Below, piece by piece: positions 23,201 through 35,200 of a stretch of 64,000 nucleotides of DNA. Under the pieces are notes generated by a model. It was not told the origin of the DNA. It did not search any database and was given only the letters and a program-made list of their open reading frames with translations. The stretch covers positions 38,800,368 to 38,864,367 of the forward strand of contig NC_052507.1 of the NCBI RefSeq assembly GCF_014356525.2. Reading direction: 5' to 3'. Origin of the DNA: Nilaparvata lugens. Taxonomy: Eukaryota > Arthropoda > Insecta > Hemiptera > Delphacidae. The position numbers and the translations under genes are program-made. The first letter of the stretch is position 1, and the number at the start of each line of letters is the position of its first letter.

Positions 23201-26200
23201 ACCAAAAATCAAATAACACAAATAAAATCATTTCTGATAAAAGCTAGAACTCAATCCATTATAAAAATTCCAATTGAAAATATGAATGAAGGTGAAGCTA
23301 TAGTATCATACAAAAACATTCCCGGACTTGAAATTCCTCAGTGTCTAGTGAAAGTGAAAGAAAACAGAGCCCCCATTGTTCTATTTTGAACCCCACTACG
23401 TCAGACAAGAAATTTACCATTCACAAACCGATGTCAGTCGAATCGCTTGAAAACTATAATTGCATTATTCTAAGTAAGTTACGTAACCATAATGCATGCA
23501 ATAATTTGAATCTACTCCATCACAAAACTAACAAAATCGATCTATCAAAAATTAGAACCAATCATATGAATGTCAGATATATTTCACATTGATGGAAATC
23601 CTTTGACTTTCACGAATGAAATAAAGCATATCATAAGAACCACCGACGAAATCCCAGTCTATACAAGAAGTTATCGCTACCCTGAAATCTATAGAACTGA
23701 AGTAAATCGACAGATTGATGAAATGTTGGAACAAAAAATAATTCAACCCTCCAATTCACCTTGGAATTCACTAATATGGGTCATTCCAAAGAAACAAGAT
23801 GCTTCTGGAAAAAGAAATTTCGACTTGTAATTGACTATCGCGGTTTGAATTCTAAGACTGTAGACGATAAATTCCCACTTCCTAATATTACGGATATTCT
23901 AGACAAATTAGGAAGAGCACAGTACTTCACTACCCTAGACTTATTCTCTGGCTTCCATCAGATAGAAATGGATCCTAGCAGTATTGAAAAAAACTGCATT
24001 CTCTACAGACATGGGTCATTACGAATTTTTACGAATGCACTTCGGTCTCAAAAACGGTCCACCCACTTTCCAAAAAGCTATGAATAGCATACTAAGAGGA
24101 CTCCAAAATGAATTGTGTTTAGTATATTTAGATGACATTATTATTTATTCAACTAGTTTAGAAGAACACATTGATCGACTAAGACAAGTATTTGAAAGGT
24201 TAAGACAATCCAACTTCAAAGTACAACTTGATAAAACAGAATTTTTGCGTGAAGAAGTTAGTTTTCTCGGACACTTAGTGACACCAAACGGAGTTAAACC
24301 AAATCCTGACAAAGTCGAAGCGATAAAAAGATATCCTATCCCTAAAACAACGAAAGAGATAAAAGGATTTCTTGGACTTCTAGGATACTATCGAAAATTC
24401 ATTAACAACTTTGCTCATTTAACAAAACCTCTAACTAAATGTTTGAAAAGAAATGCTAAAATAGATATACAGGACCCAGAGTACATTAAGTGTTTTGAAA
24501 CTTGTAAGAATATCCTTACTAACGAACCAATCCTTCAGTATCCTGATTTTGAAAAACAATTCAACCTTACAACAGATGCTAGCAATATAGCTATTGGGGC
24601 AGTTCTCAGTCAGAACAAAGACGGTGCTGATTTGCCTTGTGCATATGCAAGTAGAACCCTCAACGAAACTGAAATGAACTATTCAACTATTGAAAAAGAA
24701 CTTTTAGCGATAGTTTGGGCTACCAAGTACTTCCGCCCCTATCTCTATGGTAGAAAATTCAAAATATTCACTGACCACAATCCCCTACAATGGTTATTTT
24801 CTATGAAAGAACCGAATTCAAAATTATTAAGATGGAGACTGAAATTAGAAGAATTTGATTATGACATATGCTATAAAAAAGGAACAGCAAATCAAAACGC
24901 AGATGCCCTTTCCCGAATTCAATTGAATAATAACAACACACACAAACAAAACTCACCTAGATTATTCAGTGATATTGATGCGATTATAAATGAAGCCATT
25001 GAAAATGTAGTGAATATCATACCTAACGAGGATGCACAATCTATGATAGCTAACGTGGATGATAAGGAAACGTTATTTCAAAGATTAGAAAATGAAACCG
25101 GTACAGATGATAATGAAACCCCATTTAGAGGATTTGAAAACGAAACCCCTTTTCGAGGATTCGAAAACGAAACCCCTTTTCAAGGATTCGAAAATGATGA
25201 ACCAGATTTCATAGGTCCTGCTGAAGAAGAGTTCATAGAAAATAATTCTCATACGCAACAGTCTAATTACGAAAGTAACACATCAGTAGAAATACCAGTT
25301 TCAGATGACCCAGTTAACTATGCTAAAAACCAAGTCATATTGAAGCTTGTGAGCAATAACCCAAAGAAAGTCACTATTCATAAAATATTTGATAGTAAAA
25401 CAAGAATGATAGTAGAGATATCTGAGAATAATTTCGATAAAAATGTGATTGACTTCGTGAAAGAATATTTAGTGCCTAATGTTAGATATAGCTTGTATTT
25501 TGAAAATGAATTCTATGAAAGATTTGCTTCAGTGATTGCCAAAAACTTTAAATTTTCAAAACTCATACTTGTACGATGTAAAGTTAAAGTACTTGATGTA
25601 ACACATGAGGATGACAGAATAGAAACTATTGATAATTATCATATTGGAAAAACGAATCACAGAGGTATACAAGAAACGTACGATAAGATAAGAAGAAAAT
25701 ACTATTGGCCCAACATGAAAAATTATATTCAAAATTTTATTAACAAATATGTCTCAAAACAAAGTACGAACGAAATCCACTTAATTTAGAAATGAACTTG
25801 ACACCGACAGCTACAAGGCCGCTTCAAATCATTCACATGGATAGTATAACATTTGAAAAAAAGAAATTTCTCACGATCATTGATAGTTTTTCAAGATACG
25901 CACAATGCTATCCAATAACAAGTTGTAACAGTGTTGAGGTAGCAGACAAACTGCTTAGTTTCTTTTCCCACCATGGTATCCCTCAAACTATAGTTGCCGA
26001 CAATAGATGTGAATTCAATAATGGCTTAGTAAAGGAATTGACAGAATTGCACAAAATCAAATGCACTGGATGTACTCAACATCCGCCTTCAAATGGCTTA
26101 GCCGAACGTTTTCATTCTACGATAATTGAGCACATCAGAATATTCAATAATCGCGACGAGTTCAAAACAGAAACAATTGAAAGTAAAGTAAAGTACGCCG

Positions 26201-29200
26201 TAATTGCTTATAACAATAGCATTCACTCGGTAACAAAACTGACACCTTTGGAAGTTTTATACGGACACATAGAATCTAATCCTATTCTCGAAATTGACAT
26301 TCAGAACAGATTTATTAACGAATATGTTAATAATCACAAAGAAAAAACTAAACGACTATTTGACCATATACAGGAAATAAACCAAAGTAGAAAAGAACAT
26401 GTCATCAACGAAAGGAACAAAGATCGAGAAGAACTACCAGAAATCCCAAAAGAAGTTTATGTGAGGAATGTACAAAAACAAAGTAAAACAAAAAATAAAT
26501 TCAACAAAGAAACTCTCCTATCAGTGAATCGCGAACTTAAAACAGCCAAAATAAATCCCCGACATCATAACACTAGAGAGAAAATTCATTTATCCAAGAT
26601 AAAAAGACCTAGAAAGTTTAAGAAACTGAACAAAGATCAAACTAATGAGAGACTGAACAAGTAACAACCGATCCTAATTCAAATCCTGTTCTTCCAGGTT
26701 CCTCCTCTGCCTAATGAGTATGGCGAATCATTCTTCTAAAGCTGAAGAATTCAGGAATATAAGTAGTAATCTAGGAATAATTGCAGCAGATTTAGGCTCT
26801 GCAAAGTTAGAGATTTCAAAACACACTTTTATCCACTATTATGAACTAGAAAGTATTTTTGATCATGTTGATAATTTGAATATGTATTATGATATGGTAT
26901 CTGAGAATATTAGAAATAAGATTCCAATAATGGAAAATGTAGAATATATAACTGATAATGGTAGTAAAGCAAGAGATATAGTAAACTATTTGAAATTTAT
27001 TAATCATACTAGGAATGTAATAGAAGATAAGTTAGATATCATAAGTGTTACTAATGATAAGAGATCTAAAAGAGGACTATTGAATGGCATAGGAGCCGCA
27101 ATAAAATTTATTACTGGAAATTTGGACTCGTATGATGGTGAAAGATACGATTATTTACTTGAACATTTGAAAACTAATCAGAACAGTTTGATTGATCAAA
27201 TATCAGCCCAATATTCATTGAGTTGAGAACTTATTGCTGAATTTAATCAGACGTTGAACATTGTTAATTATAATTTCAATGAGTTGGAGAATAAATTTAA
27301 ATTTGTAAATGATAAACTTAGCGACTATGGAGAACTAGAGAAATTTAGAGATTTGCTGAACCAGTTGAATATTTTATATAACATTGTATTAAGTTTGATC
27401 CAAGACATTGAAAACTCTTTAACATTTTGCAAATTGAAAGTTTTACATCCTAGCATTATTTCAACTAAAGAATTGTTTTATCAGATAACCAAGATTGCTG
27501 GTTACTATCAGAATAAATTACCATTGAAACCTGAATTGAAAAATATGTGGGAATTCGAAAATTTGATAAATGTAAACTGTAAACTAACGTCTAAAGAAAT
27601 CATTTACTTTTTGAACTTACCAATCGTAGATGAATCAAATTATAACTTATACAAATTGTTTTCTGTACCTAGTATGTTTCAAAATGGATATGTAACTATT
27701 ATTCCTAAGGTCAGATACTTACTCAAGTCAAACGATAATTATAATAAAAAAGAAATATCAATTGAAGGTCTAACTAGTGAATGCACTAGAAAAACAAGTT
27801 CAAATTTTATTTGTTCTGTAGAAAGTTTATGTAATGACAAATTGAAATGTGAAAAAGAAATTATTGAATCAGGAACTACATCAAACTGTAAATATAGTAA
27901 GATGAAAATAGGTAATAGTATTGTAAAATGGATTCCAGAATTGAATAGCTATTTGTGTATCTTTCCAAATGAAGAAAACATAAAAATTGACAAGCAAGCA
28001 GAAACGATAACAAAATCTGTAAAAGGAGTTTATTTAATTAATAGCAACAACAATACATATTATTATAATGGTAAAATACTCAATCATTTGTCTGAATCAA
28101 AATATCGACCTAAGTTATTGAACCTAGACAACGTTATCAATAGTATGAATGAAGACCAAGAACCAGAATTCACAATTAATTTAGAACATCTTAATTTTAA
28201 TCCGATTGCTGTTAACAAGTACACCCCCATAAGGGAAGAAAGTATTTTCACTACAAACATAAGTTTTTGGACAATTATTTTGTATGTAATTTTTATTCTA
28301 ATGTCAATTGTTCTATTGTATCGTTATCTAAGTAGAAAAGTTTCACCCAATGTAAACATTGTTAACAACCCTACCACCGAAGTTCTTTTTAGGGATGGAG
28401 GAGTTATATAGCTAATTACTTATATAGTCAGCACTCCTCATTCCATTATTGTTGATGTAGCATAGTTGTAGTGGAAGGTAACATTGTATTTAGTAGTCAG
28501 TTCCAAGCTAGCGGACATAGCGAACGGAGCTCTATCGCGAGATATAAAATTATTGTAATATGTGGTTAACAAATAAATTCATTTTTTAAAAAGACTATTT
28601 GATTAATCGCAATCTTAACTTCCATAAACGCTTCATTAGCGAGCTATACAGGGTGAAAGATTTCGCCCGGAATTCAGTTCCTCTGGTGAAAAACACCGAT
28701 GCTGAATTATTTGGGGACTAGTTTTTAAAAAACGTATGGTGGATTCATATGGAAAAATATCTGAAAAATTGAATAAAACTAGTCTGGAAGCTGTAGTGTT
28801 AGTAGTTTTTGAGAAAAAAGTTGAAATATGCAAGAAATCTACGTAGAAAAACACAGACTTCTACGTTTGATGCCCAATAACTTTCTTTAATGACCAGTAA
28901 ACATATAATTTTTTGAAATAAAAATTGTAGAGAATTTAATTCTAAAAAGAATGATGTAAGCTGTGTAAACTAAATTTGAATAATAGCTGAATAAAATGTA
29001 TTCTTATGTAGTGCATTACACCACAAAAATTTGCTGTTTTATGAGGAGAGAACTAATAGCTCATAGGTTGTAACTGATTGCAAATAAAATATTCGGTTTT
29101 TTATGAAAAGTTTGATTCCTATATGAAAGTAACATATTATCTAAATGACATTAAACTTATACCAAAAGACTAAAGATGATGATCAAAGTGACCTCCGTTG

Positions 29201-32200
29201 TTCTTAATGCATATGTTCAGACGTCTTCTCATCGATTTTCGGACCCGTTCAAATATTCCAGGAGTCTGCTTTAATTATCATTCCTATTCCGTTCAAAATT
29301 CTTAATCGGAGTTCTTCAATTGTATCAATCGGAGTATTGTATACTAGGGTTTTCAAGTGTCCCCAAAGATAAAAATCCAAAGGTTTCAAGTGTGGTGACC
29401 TAGCTGGCCATTGTACTGGCCCACCTCGGCCTATCCATTGATTTGGAAACCTGTGATTCAGGTGTTCGTGTTCACGAACAGCAACACTGAAGTGTGCTGG
29501 AGCTCCATCATGCATAAACCAAATGTATTGGCGCAACTGAAGAGGTACATCTTCAAGTAAGATAAATAGCTCCTCTCTCAAAAAGTTTAAGTAGATTATG
29601 CCATTAAGCCTGGGAGAAAGCTCGAACAGAAGTAGATGATCTCCTATGATTCCTGCCCAAATGTTTACTGAAATGTTGTGTACGATTAGGATTGATGACA
29701 TGAGGATTGTCAGCTGCCCAAATATGTTGGTTGTGTACGTTAACGATAGCAGTTCTTGTAAAGTGTGCCTTGTCGGTAAATGAAACGGTTGTTTAAAAGT
29801 TTGGGTTAACAAGTTTTTCTAAAAACCATCGGCAAATACCAGCACGGGGAATACAGTCTCGTGGCAATAGAGTATGAACTTTCTGGAGGTGGTATGGATG
29901 TAATTGTTGCTCTTTCAGGATCCTCAAACTAATAGATTGATTGGCATTAAACTGCACTGATTATTCTCTCGTGCTCTTCTCAGGATCTTCATAAATCTCA
30001 TTAAGAACTTGTTCCTTTAACTCAACAGTTCAAGTGGATCGGGGTCTGCCTGCATAAATGTGCTCTTTGGACATCAAAGAACCTGTTTCAGACAGACGTT
30101 GATGAATAGTGGCAAAAAACCTCGAACTTGGACATACTCGGTTAGGAAAGTTTTCTTGATACAAACGTATTGCTTCAGTTCTATTACTGTGTCCCATCCC
30201 ATACATTAAATGCATTGAATGCATCCCATACATTAAATGCTAATTCGGAGTATGAATAATGTCTAAAGTTACCTGCCGTTTTTTAAAAAGTTAACACTCA
30301 ACACAAAAAAGCAAAGTGAAATGGTTACAAATAACTGGTTAATAGATTAAACAAAAAACACAGCGCGGTTACAGTAGGCCTAACTTACAGTTTGTTGTTT
30401 TGTTCAACAGTGAGCTAAAATATTTCTGAAAATAATTTTCAGCTGATAATTTCTTTTGAATATTTTCTTATTTAAAACAAAATAGATCAGCTGTTGTGGA
30501 ACAGCTGTTATTCAAATCCATGTTTTATTTGCAATCAGCTACAACCTATGAGTTATTAGTTCTCTCCTCATAAAACAGCAAATTTTTGTGGTGTAATGTA
30601 CTACATTAGAATACATTTTATTCAACTTTTATTTAAATTTAGTTTACACAGCTTACATCATTCTTTTCAGAATTAAATTCTCTACAATTTGATATGGCGG
30701 AAGGTGTGGCTCGTTCATCAATTGGGCTAGTCAGTCGGGTCGAGCGAGGGGTTTGTTACCACTGTCTGGAAAAAATGGCTTTTGGTGGCCCTGAAAAGGG
30801 CCAAGTTTGTTGCTGGTGGCCCTGAAAAGGGACCAAGATTGTTGCTGGTGGCCCTAAAAGGGACCAAGGCAGGCTAGATGTTTAGTAGTCGTCGACTGGC
30901 GCGATACCACGCCGCGCGAGGGTCCCGGGCAGGTCCGTCTGGTGCGAGAGCAGGCCGGCAGGGGCTCAAGTCAATGGTTCGCAGTCTCCACTCTGGTTTA
31001 CCCGGGCTACGGAGAGGGCTGAACGGGTGATCTACTAGCCAGAGGTCGTGCCGAATCTCCGCCGGGAGGACCTCCTCGACCACTTCCTCGTTTAGAAGGG
31101 GCCTTCGGTCAAACCCCGGGCAGGCAGGGTCGTAGGCTTCCGCTGCACACACTCCGATGTCGGTTCGGCACCCAACCCGCGCATCCAGAACCGCGCGCCA
31201 GTTGTTAGGCTGGGGCGCTAAGTCTTGGGGCGCAGCTGGCGCGGCGGTGTACAGCCTCAGCCTCTCCTCCACCTGGCGAAGCCGACGTAGGGCCCTCCTC
31301 TTCTGGATTCGGCGGCCGGCTCGGTTCCTCCTAGGCATCGGCTGGGTAGTAGACAAGGAAGACACCTCAGGTTGCGGTTAGTCTCGCCGTGGTTCCCTCA
31401 TTGGCCTGCTCGCTGCTCTGCTCCTGGTCTCGGTAGTGGTCTCGGCTGGTAGTGGTCTCTGGTAGTGGTCTCGGCTGGTGGTCTCTTCTGGCTCTTCAGT
31501 GGAAGGCTGCTAGTGAGCAAGTGCTATCGAGGGTAGCTGAGTAGCCCCCTTTTATTCACAGTCCCCGAGTTCACCTGCGCTGCTATTGGCCGGCGGTGCT
31601 CGGCCAATAGAAACGCAGGAACGGGTGGCGGCGACTGAGGCGCACCCTGGTGGCGGGTGGGTCAACCACTCATTTGGTTGATGCGTGGCGTGGGGAGCAG
31701 CGCAGAGCGGCAGGCTGAAAGGTAGCGAACGCGAGGGAGGTATCAAATTTTTAATTTAAAAAAATTTTTGTTTACTGGTCATTAAAGGAAGTTATTGGGC
31801 ATCAAACGTAGAAGTCTGTGTTTTTCTACGTAGATTTCTTGCATATTTTAACTTTTTTTCTCAAAAACTACTCATACTACAGCTTCTAGACTAGTTTCAT
31901 TCAATTTTTCAGATATTTTTCCATATGAATCCACCATACGTTTTTTAAAAACTAGTCCCCAAATAATTCAGCATCGGTGTATTTCACCAGAGGAAATGAA
32001 TTCTGGGCGAAATCTTTCACCCTGTATAGCTCGCTAATGAAGCGTTTATGGATATATGTTTATAAGAACATTTTTTCTTATTTTCACCTCTACTATCACG
32101 TATTAAATTATTTTACCATAATTATGAATCACCCTTTATAACTTATATATAAACACACACATATACATACTATATACACACTATACATATTAGATTTATT

Positions 32201-35200
32201 ATTTGGCTCGGTGAACTTTATAATAATGGTATAGTTGGTAAATGTAGTAATATAATATATATATATTATACATTTTTCCCATATTACAGGACTTGTAATT
32301 TTCATTAAACAGGTCCCTGCTGTTAAATTACGACGCTGCGGAAGCATTAATGGGAAGTTTTTTCTTACTGTTATTTCACGCCGGCTATTGTCGATTATTA
32401 CTGTTTTGGACGGGTGAAAGAGTATATGAACGGCACGGCACATTATGAGAGACTACCTAACTTCACGAAAAAAGTAAAGTGGACTGAATATCAGCATGAG
32501 CAAACATTGAAATTTGGAACTTGAACGCTCTATAACATGTGATATTATGAGGCTCCAAATGAGCTAGAAATCTTTCTAGTAATTATTCTGTACTTCTTCT
32601 AACTAATAAAATAAAACTTTGGGAGGATAAGAATCAGAATAAATAATAAGTATGGTACTAGTTACATACGTACTTGTAGTTTTGAATGGTATTGTAAGGT
32701 GCAATAACTGGAACAGCAAATAGCAGTTCGTCTTCTGGAAGTGGGCAGCCAGTCAAAGAATCCAACATGTCTACATTGGTCTGCACACTTGGCTCAGGGT
32801 CATCCACTTCGGCTGCAGCGTCAGCGGAAACAGCCACAGGCTTAGGCTGCGCTTTTGGAGTCACTTTCGGTTTATTCATGTTCGCTGTATTCTTATTTCC
32901 ACTGCCTTTCTTGTTTTTCTTACTTTCCTTTCCTGTTCCTGCCGACTATAAACAAACCAAAGGGTTTGGAAGGAAAACAATATTTTTGTATTTGCAGAAA
33001 CAAAATGTGAATAAGGATAAGTATTTATCAATTAGAATAGCACATATAGAGATAACTTACAATCCTGCACTCTTACATTTGGCATTTCGATCCACGCGAG
33101 TGTATGCCTCTTATCAAAGATGAATATGGATAAGTTTCCATAATAAAATAAAAACATTTAAAATAAACAATATAACCCAACGGTGATGTATTGATGGAAA
33201 GGATATTTCAAGATCTGATAAATCTTTTTCAAAGAAGAATTATTTCCCAAAAAAGACAAAATGAAATAAGTTATAATCTAACATTCATATTCTACAGTAT
33301 GTAGGTGAATGACGTGGTCTTTCATTGTACTCTTCTATTTTTTACCAAAATCATAGTGCACACATATATGATATATTAAGCTGTATAACTTAGTAATCAT
33401 TACAATATTGGATGGAGAAGTCTACTTCAGTTAACTACACTTCTTCATGTTCTGCTTCGCAAAACATAATATATAGGCTCTAGAACACTACTGAACTATA
33501 TGCCTACAATAGAGCTGAGTTAAGTAGCCATGGATATCCTATAACTCTCAATTTGATTGGAAAATGAAACTTAAAATTGATTCTCTTGTGCGTTACCATA
33601 GCCACCTCTAATACACCTTTATTAGAGTTGGCTATGGCGTTACTGCACATTAAAAGGGATAGAGATAGAGTATTTTATGTACCTGTAGAATATCCATGAT
33701 TAGTTTTCGTTCTTCTTCATCTTGATCCTTGTATTTCTCTTTAATCTTTTTCATCTTTGCTCTCTGGCCTCTCTTTAACTGTTGTTGATTTTTCTGTTCA
33801 TTTTTAGTCATTTGCTCTGGAATTGAAGATAACAAACACTTTTATTATCATATATTTATAAATTGATGACAATTAACAAGTTGATGAATATGATTCTATA
33901 TTAAGTTATTTTACGATAAATTGTTGGTGTAAAAAGAAGTGAACTCAAGGTTTTATTATATTTAATTGCACTGCTATGCGATAAACGTTTATAAACTTCA
34001 TAAACTTGATTGATATTTCATATACAGTAGGTACATCTTAAAATGTAAGAAATAAAATCGAGTTGTCATGAAGAAAAGCTAAGATTGAGCCAATAATATT
34101 AAACTACTGCTCTGTGAGAGAAACCCATACATTATTATCATTAGCAACACGAAAAAATTAATGTGGATGATATTGTAGAGAAAGCATACGTTAGTCAAAA
34201 CTTTTTCTCTGCTATGACCCACCATTTTTTCAACTCTATCACTATCACTCACCATTATTGTCAGTTTCACTCTCTCTTCTTTGATTTTTCTGGTTGCGTT
34301 TCTGCGCTGAAGGCCTTATATGAATAGTGCCATCGCTTTCTTTGTTCAAAATGTTCAGATCAGTATTAGATTCAGAAGTTGAAAAGCTTGATCTCAGTTC
34401 CAAACCGCTATTTGTTGATGAGACATACGTCCTGCAATCAATATTAACAAAATCGAAAACATTTTTCAACAGGGATTCTCTTTTGTTTGTATTTTTTGTT
34501 GGCTCATTACATTTGATAATCCAAATTATTATATTTTATTACAGTTGAATTTTACAAATATGATGGTAATTTGGAATGAGAACTAGTTATATCAAACTTT
34601 TTATCGCGAATCAGATCTGCCAATTGAAATATATAGACTATTGTATCTCGTAATTACACCTAAAATTAATTAGTGTTCTCCTGCTCGAAATTGTCTTACT
34701 AAATTTCTTTCAAAGATAATACTCAATTATTTATTAAACTAGTTATATTATAATTATAACCAATTTTTTCAGTAATACGTTTTTTTATATTCATTCCAAT
34801 CTAAATAATTTGTTAAACTATCTTCAACTTTTATAGTTACTACTTACTTATCCGATGTGTGTTTAACAACAATTTCAGTATCAGGAAATGAAGGTGTACC
34901 ATCATCCTTGTCCTCATCATTTTCTTCTGCATTTACATCACTTTCTTTCTTATCAGCTTCATTTACTTCATCAACTTCTTTTACTGGTTCCAAGCTTGTT
35001 TTATCTGTGATGAAAAAAAATAAATCACTCAATTGCTATACAACATAAGTTTATTCAATTAACATGATCAACACAAATTTATGTCTAGTAACATGTTTAT
35101 ATTATGGTTTGTTTAAAAATCAAGTTATTATATCGATGTATTTTCTGATACATAATTAGAAATTATGCCAACCTAACGAATGGATGCATTACTTTTTCTG

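Larger units (their letters stand above)
22298..28620 (+). mobile_element. Ty3/gypsy (errantivirus-like) retroelement, plus-strand copy, defective
   Basis: Order: leader, gag, pol (protease remnant, RT, RNase H, integrase), env with membrane anchor, polypurine tract 28391-28401, and 3' LTR 28402-28620. There is no 5' LTR. Between 23088 and 23089 about 0.9 kb covering nucleocapsid and protease active site is absent compared with the minus copy. Gag, the RT entry, RT and env each have stops or frame breaks. Otherwise it is the better preserved copy. Confidence 0.92.
30690..31745 (-). mobile_element. GC-rich LTR-like insertion (possible solo LTR) with promoter, ORF and histone-type hairpins
   Basis: TGATATGGCGG ... 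GGAGGTATCA, that is TG...CA with a 5-bp inverted end, flanked by AATT at 30686-30689 and 31746-31749. The undisturbed left arm of the host transposon has a single site here, so this is a clean 1056-bp insertion. It is far more GC-rich than everything around it. Read on the minus strand: CCAAT palindrome, TATA-like box, ORF, three hairpins, end. Size, TG...CA ends and 4-bp duplication fit a solo LTR. The ORF and histone-type 3' signals are not usual for one. Confidence 0.75.
28649..32024 (-). mobile_element. Tc1/mariner-type transposon with long inverted repeats and a nested LTR-like insertion
   Basis: TA-CAGGGTGAAAG at the left (TA 28647-28648) and CTTTCACCCTG-TA at the right. The arms are about 0.45 kb: 28649-29095 against 30535-30690 plus 31746-32024. 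An extra 25-bp inverted flank (28622-28646, ending CGAGC, and its complement to 32049) suggests the true ends may lie farther out. It encodes a minus-strand DDE transposase remnant. The right arm is split by the 30690-31745 insertion. Confidence 0.88.
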
